From positions 1 through 64,000 of the forward strand of contig JANYKT010000068.1 of the NCBI GenBank assembly GCA_025358085.1: a stretch of DNA of 64,000 nucleotides. The letters are read 5' to 3'. This stretch comes from Deltaproteobacteria bacterium. GTDB taxonomy: Bacteria > Myxococcota > Myxococcia > Myxococcales > 40CM-4-68-19. This document shows positions 53,381 through 63,126 of this stretch, piece after piece; position 1 is the first letter of the stretch; every line of letters begins with the position of its first letter. The notes below the pieces were generated by a model, which was given only the letters and a program-made list of their open reading frames with translations, searched no databases and was not told the DNA's origin. Position numbers and translations under genes: made by a program.

Positions 53381-54925
53381 GTGGACCTCATCGCTGGACG
53401 CTGGGCAGACGCGGCAAGACCGGACGGCGAGCTGGAGAACCGCTCGCCCGCCGATCTGACCGCGGTGCTTTCGCGCCACGCCTTCGCGCTCTCGCAGGTG
53501 GACGCAGCGGTCTTTGCCGCGCGCGAGGCCCAGCCGGCCTTTGCAGCGTGGCCGGTGGCCAGACGGGCCGAGCTCGTGCGCACCATCGGCAAGGTGCTCA
53601 AGCAGCATGAAGAAGAGCTCGCGCGCGCCATCGCGCTCGATGTCGGAAAACCGCTCTGGGAGGCGCGCACCGAAGCGCAGGCCTGCGCGGCCAAGGCGGG
53701 CATCACCGCGGAAGACGGCCTGCGGCTGGTCGCGCCCTACCCGCTCAGCGCGCCGGGGCAGGCCGCTGCCGAATGCCGCTTCCGCCCGCTCGGAGTACTT
53801 GCCGTTTTGGGGCCGTTCAATTTCCCGGTCCACCTCCCGAACGGGCACATCCTGCCCGCGCTCGCCTGCGGGAATGCAGTGGTCTTCAAGCCCAGCGAGA
53901 TAGCTCCCCACGCCGCCGAGGTGTATGCCCGCTGTCTCCAGGAGGCGGGCGTGCCGGCGGGCATCTTCAACCTGGTGCAAGGCGGCTCGCGGACGGGCGC
54001 CGCGCTGGCCGCGCACCCGCAGGTCGACGGCGTTCTCTTCACCGGCAGCTGGGGCGTTGGCCAGGCCATCGCGCGCGCGACGCTGGGGCAGACGAAGCTG
54101 CTGGCGCTGGAGATGGGCGGCAAGAATGCGGCGCTCATCCTCGAGGACGCAGACCGCGACAAGGCGCTCTACGACACGCTCTTTTCCGCCTTCGTCTCGG
54201 CCGGGCAGCGCTGCACCGCCGCCTCGCGCGCGATCGTGGTCGGAGCGCCCGGGCGCGCCGATGCCTTCGCGCGCCGCATCGCCGCGCTGGCCGCGAAGCT
54301 CACCGTCGGCCACCCGCTCGATGACGGCGTCTTCATGGGGCCGCTCGCTTCCGAGGCCGCATTGCTCAAGTTCGAGCAGGGCCAGCCACGGGACTTCAGC
54401 ACAGAGACAGTGCTGGCTTCGCGGCGCCTGGAGCCGCGCGGACTTCGCGGCTGTTACATCACGCCCGGCGTGCATCGCATTCACCAGCGGACCGGCAGCC
54501 CGTACGAGACCGAAGAACTGTTCGGGCCGGACCTCGCGGTGCACGCGGCTTTGACGGTGGATGAAGCCGTGCAGATCGCCAACGCAACCGAGTACGGCCT
54601 GGCGGCGAGCGTGCACACCGCCAGCAACGAGAGCTTCGAGCGCTGCCTTCGCGACCTCGAGTGCGGCGTGGTGAACTGGAACGCGCCCACCGTCGGCGCG
54701 AGCGGGCGGCTGCCATTCGGGGGGCTGAAGAGGAGCGGCAACCATCGGCCCGCGGCGCTCTGGAGCACGCTCTACTGCACTGCCCCCGTCGCGGTGCTCA
54801 AGGGCGAGCCGGCGCTCGACCGCAAGAAGCTTGCCCCCGGCGTGAGCTGGGTCGACGACATCGTCGCCGTCAACGGTGGCCCGGTCGCGGTCGCAGACCC
54901 GGCCACAGCGCTGGTAAACGAGTGA
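53381..54925 (+). CDS. astD: N-succinylglutamate 5-semialdehyde dehydrogenase
   Basis: The 514-residue aldehyde dehydrogenase starts with GTG 53381 (DLIAGRWADAARPDGELENRSPAD). It shows GPFNFPVHLPNGHILPALACGNAVVFKPSE for the substrate and NAD pocket, ALEMGGKNAALILEDAD with the general-base Glu, and the catalytic Cys in AGQRCTAASRAIVV. The C-terminal NWNAPTVGASGRLPFGGLKRSGNHRPA agrees with the AstD subfamily. It makes N-succinylglutamate, which a desuccinylase would convert to glutamate. The stop overlaps the GTG start of selB by four bases, an unusual partner for an arginine catabolic gene. Confidence 0.93.
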   Translation: MDLIAGRWADAARPDGELENRSPADLTAVLSRHAFALSQVDAAVFAAREAQPAFAAWPVARRAELVRTIGKVLKQHEEELARAIALDVGKPLWEARTEAQACAAKAGITAEDGLRLVAPYPLSAPGQAAAECRFRPLGVLAVLGPFNFPVHLPNGHILPALACGNAVVFKPSEIAPHAAEVYARCLQEAGVPAGIFNLVQGGSRTGAALAAHPQVDGVLFTGSWGVGQAIARATLGQTKLLALEMGGKNAALILEDADRDKALYDTLFSAFVSAGQRCTAASRAIVVGAPGRADAFARRIAALAAKLTVGHPLDDGVFMGPLASEAALLKFEQGQPRDFSTETVLASRRLEPRGLRGCYITPGVHRIHQRTGSPYETEELFGPDLAVHAALTVDEAVQIANATEYGLAASVHTASNESFERCLRDLECGVVNWNAPTVGASGRLPFGGLKRSGNHRPAALWSTLYCTAPVAVLKGEPALDRKKLAPGVSWVDDIVAVNGGPVAVADPATALVNE

Positions 54926-56913
54926 GCGACTCCGCGCTGCGCGTCGTGGTCGGCACCGCGGGTCACGTCGATCACGGCAAGACCGCGCTGGTCAAGGCTC
55001 TCACCGGCATCGACACCGACCGGCTGCCGGAAGAGAAGCGCCGGGGCATCACGCTGGAAGCGGGCTACGCGCACCTGAATCTGCCGGGCATCGGCACCGC
55101 GGGCGTGGTCGACGTCCCGGGCCACGAGCGCTTCCTGCGCGCCATGGTGGCCGCCGCGGGCGGCATCGATGTCGCGGTGCTTTGTATCGCCGCGGACGAG
55201 GGCCCGATGCCGCAGACCCGCGAGCACCTCGACGTGCTGCGGCTGCTGGGCGTGCAGGCCGGCGTGATCGCGCTGACCAAGGCGGACCTGTTGCCGCTCT
55301 TGGGCGCGGACCATCGCGAGCTGCTCCTGCTCGAGCTGCGGGAGCTGGTGCAGGACACCTTCCTGGCCGAGGCGCGCATCATCGAATGCTCGGCTCGCAC
55401 CGGCGAAGGGCTCGATGCGCTGAAGGCCGCCATCGCCAGCGCGGTCCAGGCGCGCGCGCCGCGGCCGGAGCAGGGACCGCTCTTCCTGCCGCTCGACCGG
55501 TCTTTTGCGGTTAAAGGTTTTGGCACCGTCATTACTGGGACTCTCTTTTCGGGCTCGCTCGCGGCCGGTGACGAAGTCGATCTGGTCGGCATGGGCGCGC
55601 GCTCGAAAAGCATCCGGGTGCGCGGGGTGCAAGTGCACGGCGCCGCGGTCGAGAAGGCGCGCGCGGGCCAGCGCACGGCGGCAAATCTGGCCTCGCTGGA
55701 AGTGCAGGACGCACCGCGCGGAGCGGCCCTGGTAGCGGCTGGAACGCTCGAGTCGGTGGGCCTGGCGCAGATCCTCGATGTCGAGCTGGAGCTGCTCCCG
55801 TGGGCCTCCCGAGCGCTGAAAAACCGGGCGCGGCTGCTGGCTCACATCGGCACGGCGCAGGTGGCGGCGACGGTGGCACTGATCGATCGCGCGGAGGTCG
55901 CGCCGGGCGAGCGCGCTTTGGCGCAGCTGAGACTCTCGCAGCCCACCGCGGCGCTCGCGGGCCTGCGCTTCCTGGTGCGTGGCGCGCTCCCCAAAGGCGA
56001 GGACAAGGCTCCGCAAAAGAACACGCCGCGATCGCACGCGAGCACGCTGGGCGGGGGCCGGATCCTCTCGGTCGCACCGAGAAAACGCCGGCAAAGCAAA
56101 GTCGACGTAGCCGCGCTGCAGGCGCTCGCGGGCTCGGACGCGCTCGCCCAGGCCGACCAGCTGCTGCTCGAGGCAGGCTATCCCGGTGCCTCGCCGCAGC
56201 TGCTTGCCGCGCGCGGCGCCTTCACGCAGAAGTCTGCTGGCACCGCGCTCGAGCGGCTGGCGCAGTCCGGTCGTGCGCTGCTCTTTGATCGCGACGCGCG
56301 CCTGTTCGCGCATGCACAAGTGCTGGAGTCGCTGGAGGTGAAGATACTGCTGCGTCTCAATGAGCATGCGGGCCAGATCGATCCGTCGGTCGGCCGCGAG
56401 GAGCTGCGGCAGCGGACCGGCTCCCCTCCGACGCGGCTGTTCGGCCGGGCGCTTTCGGCACTGGAGGGACGCGGCGAACTGCGCGCCGATGCCGAGCGGG
56501 TCAGGCCGCCGGGCGCGGTGGGGAAGTTGACCGGACCCAATGCGGACGCGCAGGAAAAACTGGCGAGCCTGCTCGACGAGGCAGGGCTTTCGCCGCCGCG
56601 CGTGGCCGAGCTGCCGGCTCTGATCGGAGAGACCCCGCAGCGGACGCAGGCGTTCCTCAAGTCGCTCCATACAGCGGGCCGCGCCACGCGCGTGAGCGAG
56701 GAGCTCTGGTTCGGAACCGCTCCACTGCAGGAGCTGCGCAAGCGTCTGGTCGTGCACCTCGGCAGCCACGCCTCCATTGATGCGCAGGGCTACAAGGAGC
56801 TGACCGGCCAGAGCCGCAAATTCACCATTCCCATCGCCGAGTATTTTGACAGTGAGAAAGTCACGCTCCGGATCGGCGACAAGCGCGTCCTGCGCAAGGG
56901 AGGCGTCTCGTGA
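54922..56913 (+). CDS. selB: Selenocysteine-specific elongation factor SelB
   Basis: The 663-residue protein starts with GTG 54922 (SDSALRVVVGTAGHVDHGKTALVKALTG). The GTPase domain has GHVDHGKT, DVPGHERF and LTKADL; two beta-barrel domains follow (LFLPLDRSFAVKGFGTVITGTLFSGS). The C-terminal third has winged helices that bind the SECIS hairpin, ending REELRQRTG, then YKELTGQSRKFTIPIAEYFDSEKVTLR. SelB brings Sec-tRNA to UGA codons, so the organism should make selenoproteins. No selA, selD, tRNA-Sec or selenoprotein gene is evident in the window. Its stop overlaps the kinase start. Confidence 0.96.
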   Translation: MSDSALRVVVGTAGHVDHGKTALVKALTGIDTDRLPEEKRRGITLEAGYAHLNLPGIGTAGVVDVPGHERFLRAMVAAAGGIDVAVLCIAADEGPMPQTREHLDVLRLLGVQAGVIALTKADLLPLLGADHRELLLLELRELVQDTFLAEARIIECSARTGEGLDALKAAIASAVQARAPRPEQGPLFLPLDRSFAVKGFGTVITGTLFSGSLAAGDEVDLVGMGARSKSIRVRGVQVHGAAVEKARAGQRTAANLASLEVQDAPRGAALVAAGTLESVGLAQILDVELELLPWASRALKNRARLLAHIGTAQVAATVALIDRAEVAPGERALAQLRLSQPTAALAGLRFLVRGALPKGEDKAPQKNTPRSHASTLGGGRILSVAPRKRRQSKVDVAALQALAGSDALAQADQLLLEAGYPGASPQLLAARGAFTQKSAGTALERLAQSGRALLFDRDARLFAHAQVLESLEVKILLRLNEHAGQIDPSVGREELRQRTGSPPTRLFGRALSALEGRGELRADAERVRPPGAVGKLTGPNADAQEKLASLLDEAGLSPPRVAELPALIGETPQRTQAFLKSLHTAGRATRVSEELWFGTAPLQELRKRLVVHLGSHASIDAQGYKELTGQSRKFTIPIAEYFDSEKVTLRIGDKRVLRKGGVS

Positions 56914-59570
56914 GCTTCGAGGACACGCTCGTCGACGGCCTTCCGGTGCCCGCCTGCGTAGTGCGCGGGGGCCGCATCGTCGCCGCGAATGAGCGGCTGG
57001 CGGCGCTCTTGGGTCGCGACCGAGCGACGCTGCTCCTCTCGGCCGATCCTTTCGGGGATTTCGTCTCCACCGAGGACGCCGCGCGAATGGCCGAGCGCCA
57101 CCGCGCGCGCGTGCGCGGCGAAGCGGTCCCCGACGACTATGATTTCACCGCCCGCCACGCAGACGGTTCGGCCATGCATGGCCGCGCCCGGGTGGGGCCG
57201 TTCCCGCTCGCCGGCGAAGGCGCAATGCTCTTGCTCTGCACCGACGAGAGCGAGCGCGAGCATGACAGCGGCCTCATCCGTGGCTTCGTGAACGTGGCGG
57301 TCCACGCGCAGCGCGAGACCACCGTCGATGATCTATTTCGCGTGGTGCGCGAGAAGCTCGCCGAGCTGGGCCTGACCTTCACGCTGATGGCGGTCGAGCC
57401 TCAGGGCTATCGCGTCCTGGGCCAGGCGACCGGACCGTTCATGCAGCTGATCCGGAACCGCTGGCCCACCTGGATTCCGCCCGGCGCTTTTCGCATCGGA
57501 GGGCCGGACGGCCAGCAGGGGCTCTTGATCGACGACTTGCCGGGATTGGTGGCGCAGGCATTCGACTCAGCGCGGATGCCTGCGTTGGCCTCCGAGGTCC
57601 GCGCAGTGGTGGCCGCGATCCCGGTTGAAGGCGGCACCGGCTACCTCCTCTCTTCGACCGGCGAACACCTCGACCGCACGGTCGCCAGCGCCTTCGGCCT
57701 CTTCGGCAAGCAGCTCGGCGCGGCCATCGACAACGTGCGCCGCCTGACACAGCTGCGGCGCGGCAACCGCGAGCTGCGCGCCGTCAACGAGGTGGCCTTC
57801 GCCAGCGCGACGCTCGGGTCGGGCCGCGCCCTGCAGGCGGCGCTCGAGCAGCTGATCGACTCACTCGACCTCGACAGCGCTGCACTCTTTCGGCATGCGC
57901 CGTCCGGCGAGCTCGAGTTGATCGGAGAGCAGGGGTTCGGGCCGGGCTGGGCCGAGGGCATCGCCGCCGACCGGGAGTCGCCATGGACGGAAGCCGCGGC
58001 CGCCGGCCAGCCAGTGCTGTTCCAGCTCGACGACGCTGGCCGCGTGAACGCGCGGGGCCGCCGGGTGGGGACGCCGGCCGGCGGCCATCCGCGGCTGGGT
58101 TCGACGCCGACGCTGCAGTCGCTCGAGCCGCCCAGCTGCATCGCGCTGCCGCTGCAGATCTCAGACCAGGTCAACGGCGTGCTGATTGCCGCGAGGCAAG
58201 GGCGGCCGCTCAACGACGACGATCTCCGGCTGCTCACCACGGTCGCGGCGCAGGTGGCGGTGGCACTGCAGAACGCGACGCTGCTGGAGCAGGCGCGCCG
58301 CCGGGTGGACGAGCTGTCCCCTCTGCTGGAGCTGGGGCACGAGGTGGTGGGCGCGCTGGACCTGACGGGGGTGCTGCAGCTCGCGGCCCGCGTGGTCGCG
58401 CGCGTTCTGCGCTGCGCGTGCGCGTTCGTTTTCCTGCCCGATCCGGGTGGCGAGCTCCTGCGCGTCCACGCGGCTCACGATCCAGAGATGCCTTCCTCGG
58501 TAGGCGTCACGCTTCCGGTGAGCGGCAAGTCGCTGACCGCGGCTGCGTTCGTCAGCCAGAAGCCGCAGTGGACCACGAACGCCGCCGCGGACGCGCGCAT
58601 CGACCCCGCCCTGGCGCGCGTCGTGGGCTGTCACTCGACGCTCGCGGTGCCACTCTTGTCGCACGACCGGTCGCTGGGTACGCTCGCCCTGATCGAGCGA
58701 ACCGGGCGCGTCTTCGATGACCAGGACGTGCGGCTCGCTACCCACGCGGCCCAGCTGATCTCCGCGGCCATCGAGAATGCGGAGCTGTTCGACCACGAGA
58801 GGCGGCGCGGCGATGAAATGGCGCTGCTGCAAACCGACCTGCGAAAGAGCTACGCCCAGCTCGCCCGTACGCAGGCTGAGCTGATCGATCGCGAGCGACT
58901 CGCGGCGCTGGGCGAACTCTCTGCATCGATCGCGCACGAGGTGCGCAATCCGCTCGGCGTCATCTTCAATTCGATGGGAAGCCTGCGCCGCATCCTCCGC
59001 CCCACGGGCGACGTCGCGCTCCTGATCGGCATTGTCGAGGAGGAAGCGGACCGGCTCAATCGGATGGTCGGCGATCTGCTCGACTACTCGCGGCCGCTCC
59101 AGCCGGCGCTGCAGCCGGTGGAGTTGCGCGCGCTCATCGAGGAGGCAATCACGGCCGCGCGGCTGCAGGCGGGCGCGACGGTGGGGGCCCCGGTCGCGGC
59201 CACCGTGCAGATCGCCAAGGAAGTTGCCACGATCCGCGCCGACGGACGCCTGCTGAGACAGGCACTCATCAATCTGTTTCTGAATGCCTTCCAGGCGATG
59301 CCGAAAGGTGGCCGACTCAGCGTCAAGGCGCGTCTCGGCGACCTCGATGGCGTGCCCGCCGCGGATATCCTCATCGCGGACACGGGTCCCGGCATACCGC
59401 CCGATACCCGTGGCCGCATCTGGCAACCGTTCTTCACCACCAAGGCAACCGGCACCGGCCTCGGTCTCGCGGTCGTGAAACGCATCGTCAACGGGCATGG
59501 CGGCAGCATCGAGCTCTCGCGAGCCGATGCTTTCGCCGAGTTCCGCCTCTACCTGCCTATCGGGACGTAG
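56910..59570 (+). CDS. Soluble multi-sensor histidine kinase (PAS, GAF, GAF)
   Basis: The 886-residue protein starts with GTG 56910 inside the selB stop. It has no membrane segment. A PAS domain (about 5-120, VPACVVRGGRIVAANERLAALLGRDRATLL) is followed by an unassigned domain (125-285), GAF domains at about 295-450 and 475-640, a coiled coil, the dimerisation helix LAALGELSASIAHEVRNPLGVIFNSMGSL with phosphoacceptor His, and an ATPase domain (NLFLNAFQAMP; DTGPGIP; GTGLGLAV). The HEVRNPL and overall type are those of NtrB-like kinases that phosphorylate sigma-54 response regulators; the regulator at 60738-62144 is the obvious candidate. What is sensed is unknown. The 3' end overlaps the esterase gene by 14 bases. 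Confidence 0.93.
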   Translation: MSFEDTLVDGLPVPACVVRGGRIVAANERLAALLGRDRATLLLSADPFGDFVSTEDAARMAERHRARVRGEAVPDDYDFTARHADGSAMHGRARVGPFPLAGEGAMLLLCTDESEREHDSGLIRGFVNVAVHAQRETTVDDLFRVVREKLAELGLTFTLMAVEPQGYRVLGQATGPFMQLIRNRWPTWIPPGAFRIGGPDGQQGLLIDDLPGLVAQAFDSARMPALASEVRAVVAAIPVEGGTGYLLSSTGEHLDRTVASAFGLFGKQLGAAIDNVRRLTQLRRGNRELRAVNEVAFASATLGSGRALQAALEQLIDSLDLDSAALFRHAPSGELELIGEQGFGPGWAEGIAADRESPWTEAAAAGQPVLFQLDDAGRVNARGRRVGTPAGGHPRLGSTPTLQSLEPPSCIALPLQISDQVNGVLIAARQGRPLNDDDLRLLTTVAAQVAVALQNATLLEQARRRVDELSPLLELGHEVVGALDLTGVLQLAARVVARVLRCACAFVFLPDPGGELLRVHAAHDPEMPSSVGVTLPVSGKSLTAAAFVSQKPQWTTNAAADARIDPALARVVGCHSTLAVPLLSHDRSLGTLALIERTGRVFDDQDVRLATHAAQLISAAIENAELFDHERRRGDEMALLQTDLRKSYAQLARTQAELIDRERLAALGELSASIAHEVRNPLGVIFNSMGSLRRILRPTGDVALLIGIVEEEADRLNRMVGDLLDYSRPLQPALQPVELRALIEEAITAARLQAGATVGAPVAATVQIAKEVATIRADGRLLRQALINLFLNAFQAMPKGGRLSVKARLGDLDGVPAADILIADTGPGIPPDTRGRIWQPFFTTKATGTGLGLAVVKRIVNGHGGSIELSRADAFAEFRLYLPIGT

Positions 59571-60624
59571 CCGTCTCGCGAGGAGAGCGGCCCATCGCCT
59601 TGCCAGTCGGCTTGCCCGTTGAGAAGGCCTTGGCCAGCCGCGCGCCGGCCCACTGCTCGGCCTCCTTCGCTTCGGGCACCGCTGCGCCCATGCCGAAGAA
59701 TTCGTGGGTCACGCCCTTCCATGTCTTCTGCTCGACCCGCACGCCCGCGGCCTTGAGCTGCTTCGCCAGCAGCTCGCCTTCCGAACGAAGCGGGTCAATT
59801 TCCGCCGACACGATGGAGGTCTCTGGCATGCCCTTCAGGTCGGCACTCACGAGGGAAATGCGCGGGTCCTTCCCGTCGGCCGGGGTGTTCAGATACTGCT
59901 TGAAGAACCAGGCCATCATCGGCTTGTTCAGCGGCTTCGCGTCCGCGTTCTCCTGGTACGACGCGGTGTTCATGTCATAGCCAGAGACCGGGTAAACGAG
60001 CAGCTCGTGCACCGGCATCTGCAGCTTCTGGTCGCGCGCCGCCATCGACACCGACGCAGCCAGGTTGCCGCCCGCGCTCTCGCCCGCTACCGCAATGCGA
60101 GCCGGATCGCCGCCGAGCGACGCTGCATTGGCGAGCACCCACTGGTACTCGGCGAGGGCGTCTTCATGCGCCGCCGGGAACTTGTTCTCCGGCCCGTTGC
60201 GATAATCGACGGAGACGATGATCGCGTGCGTGAGGTTTGCGAGCGCCCGCGGCGTCGCGTCATAAACGTCCTTGCTTGCGATCACCCAGCCGCCACCGTG
60301 GAAGTAAAGGATCAAAGGCAGCGTGCTGCCGGTCCCTTTCGGCGTGTAGATCCGCGCCGCCTGCTTCCCCGCGGCGCCCGGAATCATCGTGTCTTCCACC
60401 TTTTCAACGGACTCCGGCGCGGTGCTCTTGCCTTGGTCCTTGAGCACGCCTTTGACCGCGTCGGCCGGGGTCGGCTGCTTGCGCGCTTCGACGGCGGTCA
60501 GGGTCTCAGTGGGCTTGCCGCCGAGCGTACCAAGCTTGTCGAGGACCTTCTGCATTTCGGGCTGCGCGGGAGCAGCGGCGAGTGCTGCCCCGGCACAGAG
60601 GCTGACGAGAATAAGATTTTTCAT
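59557..60624 (-). CDS. Exported alpha/beta hydrolase, hormone-sensitive lipase family
   Basis: The 355-residue protein has a signal peptide (MKNLILVSLCAGAALAAAPAQP). The HSL core shows LPLILYFHGGGWVIASKDVYD, the nucleophile GESAGGN, the acid in SAEIDPLRSEGE and the His in WKGVTHEFFGMGAA. It should act on short-chain esters in the periplasm or outside. A Gln/Glu/Thr-rich spacer (about 22-85) separates signal and core. The gene lies between the sensor kinase and the matching regulator, transcribed opposite to both, which looks like a later insertion or a regulated target. Confidence 0.9.
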   Translation of the reverse strand: MKNLILVSLCAGAALAAAPAQPEMQKVLDKLGTLGGKPTETLTAVEARKQPTPADAVKGVLKDQGKSTAPESVEKVEDTMIPGAAGKQAARIYTPKGTGSTLPLILYFHGGGWVIASKDVYDATPRALANLTHAIIVSVDYRNGPENKFPAAHEDALAEYQWVLANAASLGGDPARIAVAGESAGGNLAASVSMAARDQKLQMPVHELLVYPVSGYDMNTASYQENADAKPLNKPMMAWFFKQYLNTPADGKDPRISLVSADLKGMPETSIVSAEIDPLRSEGELLAKQLKAAGVRVEQKTWKGVTHEFFGMGAAVPEAKEAEQWAGARLAKAFSTGKPTGKAMGRSPRETATSR

Positions 60625-60737
60625 TTGCGGGTCTCCAATAGGAACTATGTGTTTAAAAAATGTAGGTCATGAGCGGACGCGGCACAGGCCCTTGCGAAAG
60701 CGTTGCTCGACGGCGCCCGATCTGCGAGTGATGGGGC

Positions 60738-62144
60738 GTGACCACGGACGAGAAAGTAGACGCCGCGCCAGCAGGAACCGCACGAACAACGCCGCGCGGA
60801 CCGCGCATCCTCATCGTCGACGACCAGCGCAACATGCGCACCACCACGGCGCTGGTCCTGCGGCAGCAAGGTTATGACGTCGCCGAGGCCGAGAGCGGCG
60901 AGGCGGCCCTCTCCTGGCTGCTCGCCGAACCCTTCGACGTGGTGCTGACCGACCTCAAGATGGCGCCGCTGGACGGACTCGCCGTGCTGCGGGGCGCGCT
61001 GGAGATCTCGCCGTCGACACAAGTGATCGTCATGACCGGTTATGGAACGGTCGAGAGCGCGGTGTCGGCGATGCAGAACGGCGCGCACGATTACATCTCC
61101 AAGCCATTCAAGGAGACTGAGCTTCTGGTGCGCGTGCAGCGCGCCCTGGAGAAGCGCCGGCTGCTGGTCGATGTCGGCCTCTTCTCCGACGAGTTCCGCG
61201 AGCGCTACAAGCTGGACGCGCTGGTGGGCCGCTCGGCGCCGATGCGCGATTTGTTGACCCGCCTGGTCCGCGTCGCGCCGACCGACGTGACCGTGCTGAT
61301 TACCGGTGAGAGCGGGACCGGCAAAGAATTGATTGCCCGCGCCATCCACGCCAATTCCAAGCGCGCAACGCGGCCGTTCATGCCGGTCAATTGCGCGGCC
61401 ATCTCCGAATCGCTGCTCGAGAGCGAACTCTTCGGGCACGTCAAGGGAGCCTTCACCGGCGCCGTCAAGCTGCGGCAGGGCCTGCTGGAGGAGGCCTCCG
61501 GCGGGACCTTCTTCTTCGATGAGATCGGCGAGACCACGCCGGCTTTCCAGGCCAAACTGCTGCGCGTTATTCAAGAGCACGAGATTCGCCGCGTCGGGGA
61601 CAACGCCTCGATTCCCGTCGATGTCCGCGTGATTGCCGCGACCAATCAGGATCTGCGGGTCGCCATCTCCGAGAAGCGCTTTCGTGAAGACCTCTTTTAT
61701 CGATTGAATGTGGTGCCGATGATGGCGCCGCCGCTGCGCGAGCGCCGCGAGGACATTCCTTCGCTGGCGCAACACTTCATTACCCGCTTCAACCAGCGCA
61801 ACGGCACCCGGCGCACGCTGACGCAGGGCGCGCTGCAGAAGATGGTCGGCCACGAATATCCCGGCAATGTGCGCGAGCTGGAAAACGTGGTCGAGCAGGC
61901 GGCGGCGCTCTCGCGCGCCGATGAGATCGAAGCCGAGGACGTCTTCCTCGAGCAGCCCACCGAGAAGACGCCGGCCTCCGGCATCCGCACGCTCGCGCAG
62001 GAGGTGGACGACGCCGAGAAGCAGGCCATCTCGATGTCGCTCGAACGCAACGAGGGCGCGCTGGAGAGGGTGGCGCGCGAGCTGTCTGTCTCCTCGACCA
62101 CGCTGTGGCGGAAGATGAAGCGCCTGGGGCTGCGGAAGGAGTGA
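60738..62144 (+). CDS. Sigma-54-dependent response regulator (NtrC family)
   Basis: The 468-residue protein starts with GTG 60738. The receiver (about 24-140) has ILIVDDQRNMR, the phosphorylation Asp in DVVLTDLKMAPLDG and Lys in YISKPFKE. The AAA+ domain has GESGTGKE, the complete sigma-54 loop GAFTGA (GHVKGAFTGAVKLRQG), GGTFFFDEIGE and FREDLFYRLNVV. The C-terminal Fis-type helix-turn-helix reads GALERVARELSVSSTTLWRKMKRLGL. It is probably the partner of the kinase at 56910-59570, from which it is separated by the opposite-strand esterase gene. Unlike the metal-operon regulator it keeps the GAFTGA sequence. Confidence 0.94.
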   Translation: MTTDEKVDAAPAGTARTTPRGPRILIVDDQRNMRTTTALVLRQQGYDVAEAESGEAALSWLLAEPFDVVLTDLKMAPLDGLAVLRGALEISPSTQVIVMTGYGTVESAVSAMQNGAHDYISKPFKETELLVRVQRALEKRRLLVDVGLFSDEFRERYKLDALVGRSAPMRDLLTRLVRVAPTDVTVLITGESGTGKELIARAIHANSKRATRPFMPVNCAAISESLLESELFGHVKGAFTGAVKLRQGLLEEASGGTFFFDEIGETTPAFQAKLLRVIQEHEIRRVGDNASIPVDVRVIAATNQDLRVAISEKRFREDLFYRLNVVPMMAPPLRERREDIPSLAQHFITRFNQRNGTRRTLTQGALQKMVGHEYPGNVRELENVVEQAAALSRADEIEAEDVFLEQPTEKTPASGIRTLAQEVDDAEKQAISMSLERNEGALERVARELSVSSTTLWRKMKRLGLRKE

Positions 62145-62261
62145 CCGCTGGCTGTCGCGAGGGGGTGGCTTGCATCCGCCCGACCGCTCTGCTCAATGCG
62201 AAGCGCTTCATTCCGTGACCTCCTCCGGCTGGAGCGACAACCGCTATCAGAGGGGTGCGCC

Positions 62262-63080
62262 ATGGAAGCTCCGAATCGCAGCCGCTGCCGTCCTCGCCTC
62301 AATCCCCTCCGGCGCGAGCGCCTTCGCCGGCGCCACCGTCATGTTCGCTCCGAGGAAGGCGAGACCACTTTGCTGCTCGACGGCAACAAGCTGCGCACCG
62401 AGGGGCTGGGGCCGAACCACTCCGGCATCATGATCTACGACGGCGACATGCAGGTGATGTCCATGCTCGACGTCGAAGCGAAGACGTACACGGAGATGAC
62501 GCCCGCCAGCACGAAGGCGCAGATGGGCGCGGTGCACGACCAGATGAAGAACAAGACGGCCGGGATGACGCCGGAGCAGCGCGCGCAGATGAAGGCCGCG
62601 ATGTCCCGGATGGATCCCAAGCGGATGGAAGCGATCATGGGCGGGCAGGACCGGTCGCCGCAGGCCGCGGCGCCGAAGAAGACTTTCGAGAAGACCGGGA
62701 AGCAGCAGACCGTGGCCGGCTTTCCCTGCGAGGGCTATCGCCAGCTGAGCGGGGGACGGGTCGAAGCGCAGGGGTGCCTCATTCCCTGGAGCAAGGGCGC
62801 GGTGTCGAAGGCGGACCTGGGCTCGATGGAGAAGCTGCAGGCCTTCATTCAGGAGGGTGCGCGCGGCATGATGGGCGGCAACCCGTTCGTGCAGATTGGC
62901 GACATGCCCGGGATGCCGAGGGAGTGGGCCATGCTCGAGGAGGGCGTGTATCCGTGCACGTCCGCCAGATCGACTTGGCCGCGCGCGACGCGTCGATAGC
63001 GCAGTTGCAATCGCAGGTCGGGCCACAGCCTCGATACCCAAGGCCACGGCGCAGGTACCGCGCCGGCTGGGCCCGCTGCA
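62262..63080 (+). pseudogene. Frameshifted DUF4412-like exported protein relic
   Basis: Three frames each carry a part of one protein. ATG 62262 is followed, one base out of frame, by a signal peptide (KLRIAAAAVLASIPSGASAFAG, frame of 62170). From about 62345 the coding frame returns (RSEEGETTLLLDGNKLRTEGLGPN...MIYDGDMQVMSMLDVEAKTYTEMTP) through to MLEEG near 62945. The C-terminal strand VHVRQIDLAARDASIAQLQSQ is in a third frame (62255) and breaks off. Read together, they look like a DUF4412 periplasmic protein. At least three indels suggest decay; sequencing error cannot be excluded. If translated as it stands, the frame gives an Arg-rich start and no signal. Confidence 0.6.
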
Positions 63081-63126
63081 GTAGTTGATTAAACCAGGGC
63101 ATATTGGTGCTGCAAGCGTTTGCAAG

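Noticed and set aside
54772-56769. Open frame of 665 codons on the minus strand opposite selB
   Set aside because: Same reason: antisense shadow with Arg/Gln/Leu-rich composition and no domain.
60680-60695. GGCAC...CTTGC resembling a sigma-54 promoter before the second NtrC-type regulator
   Set aside because: The GG to GC spacing is 11 bases, one more than the strict 10, and the position before a GTG gene has no other support.
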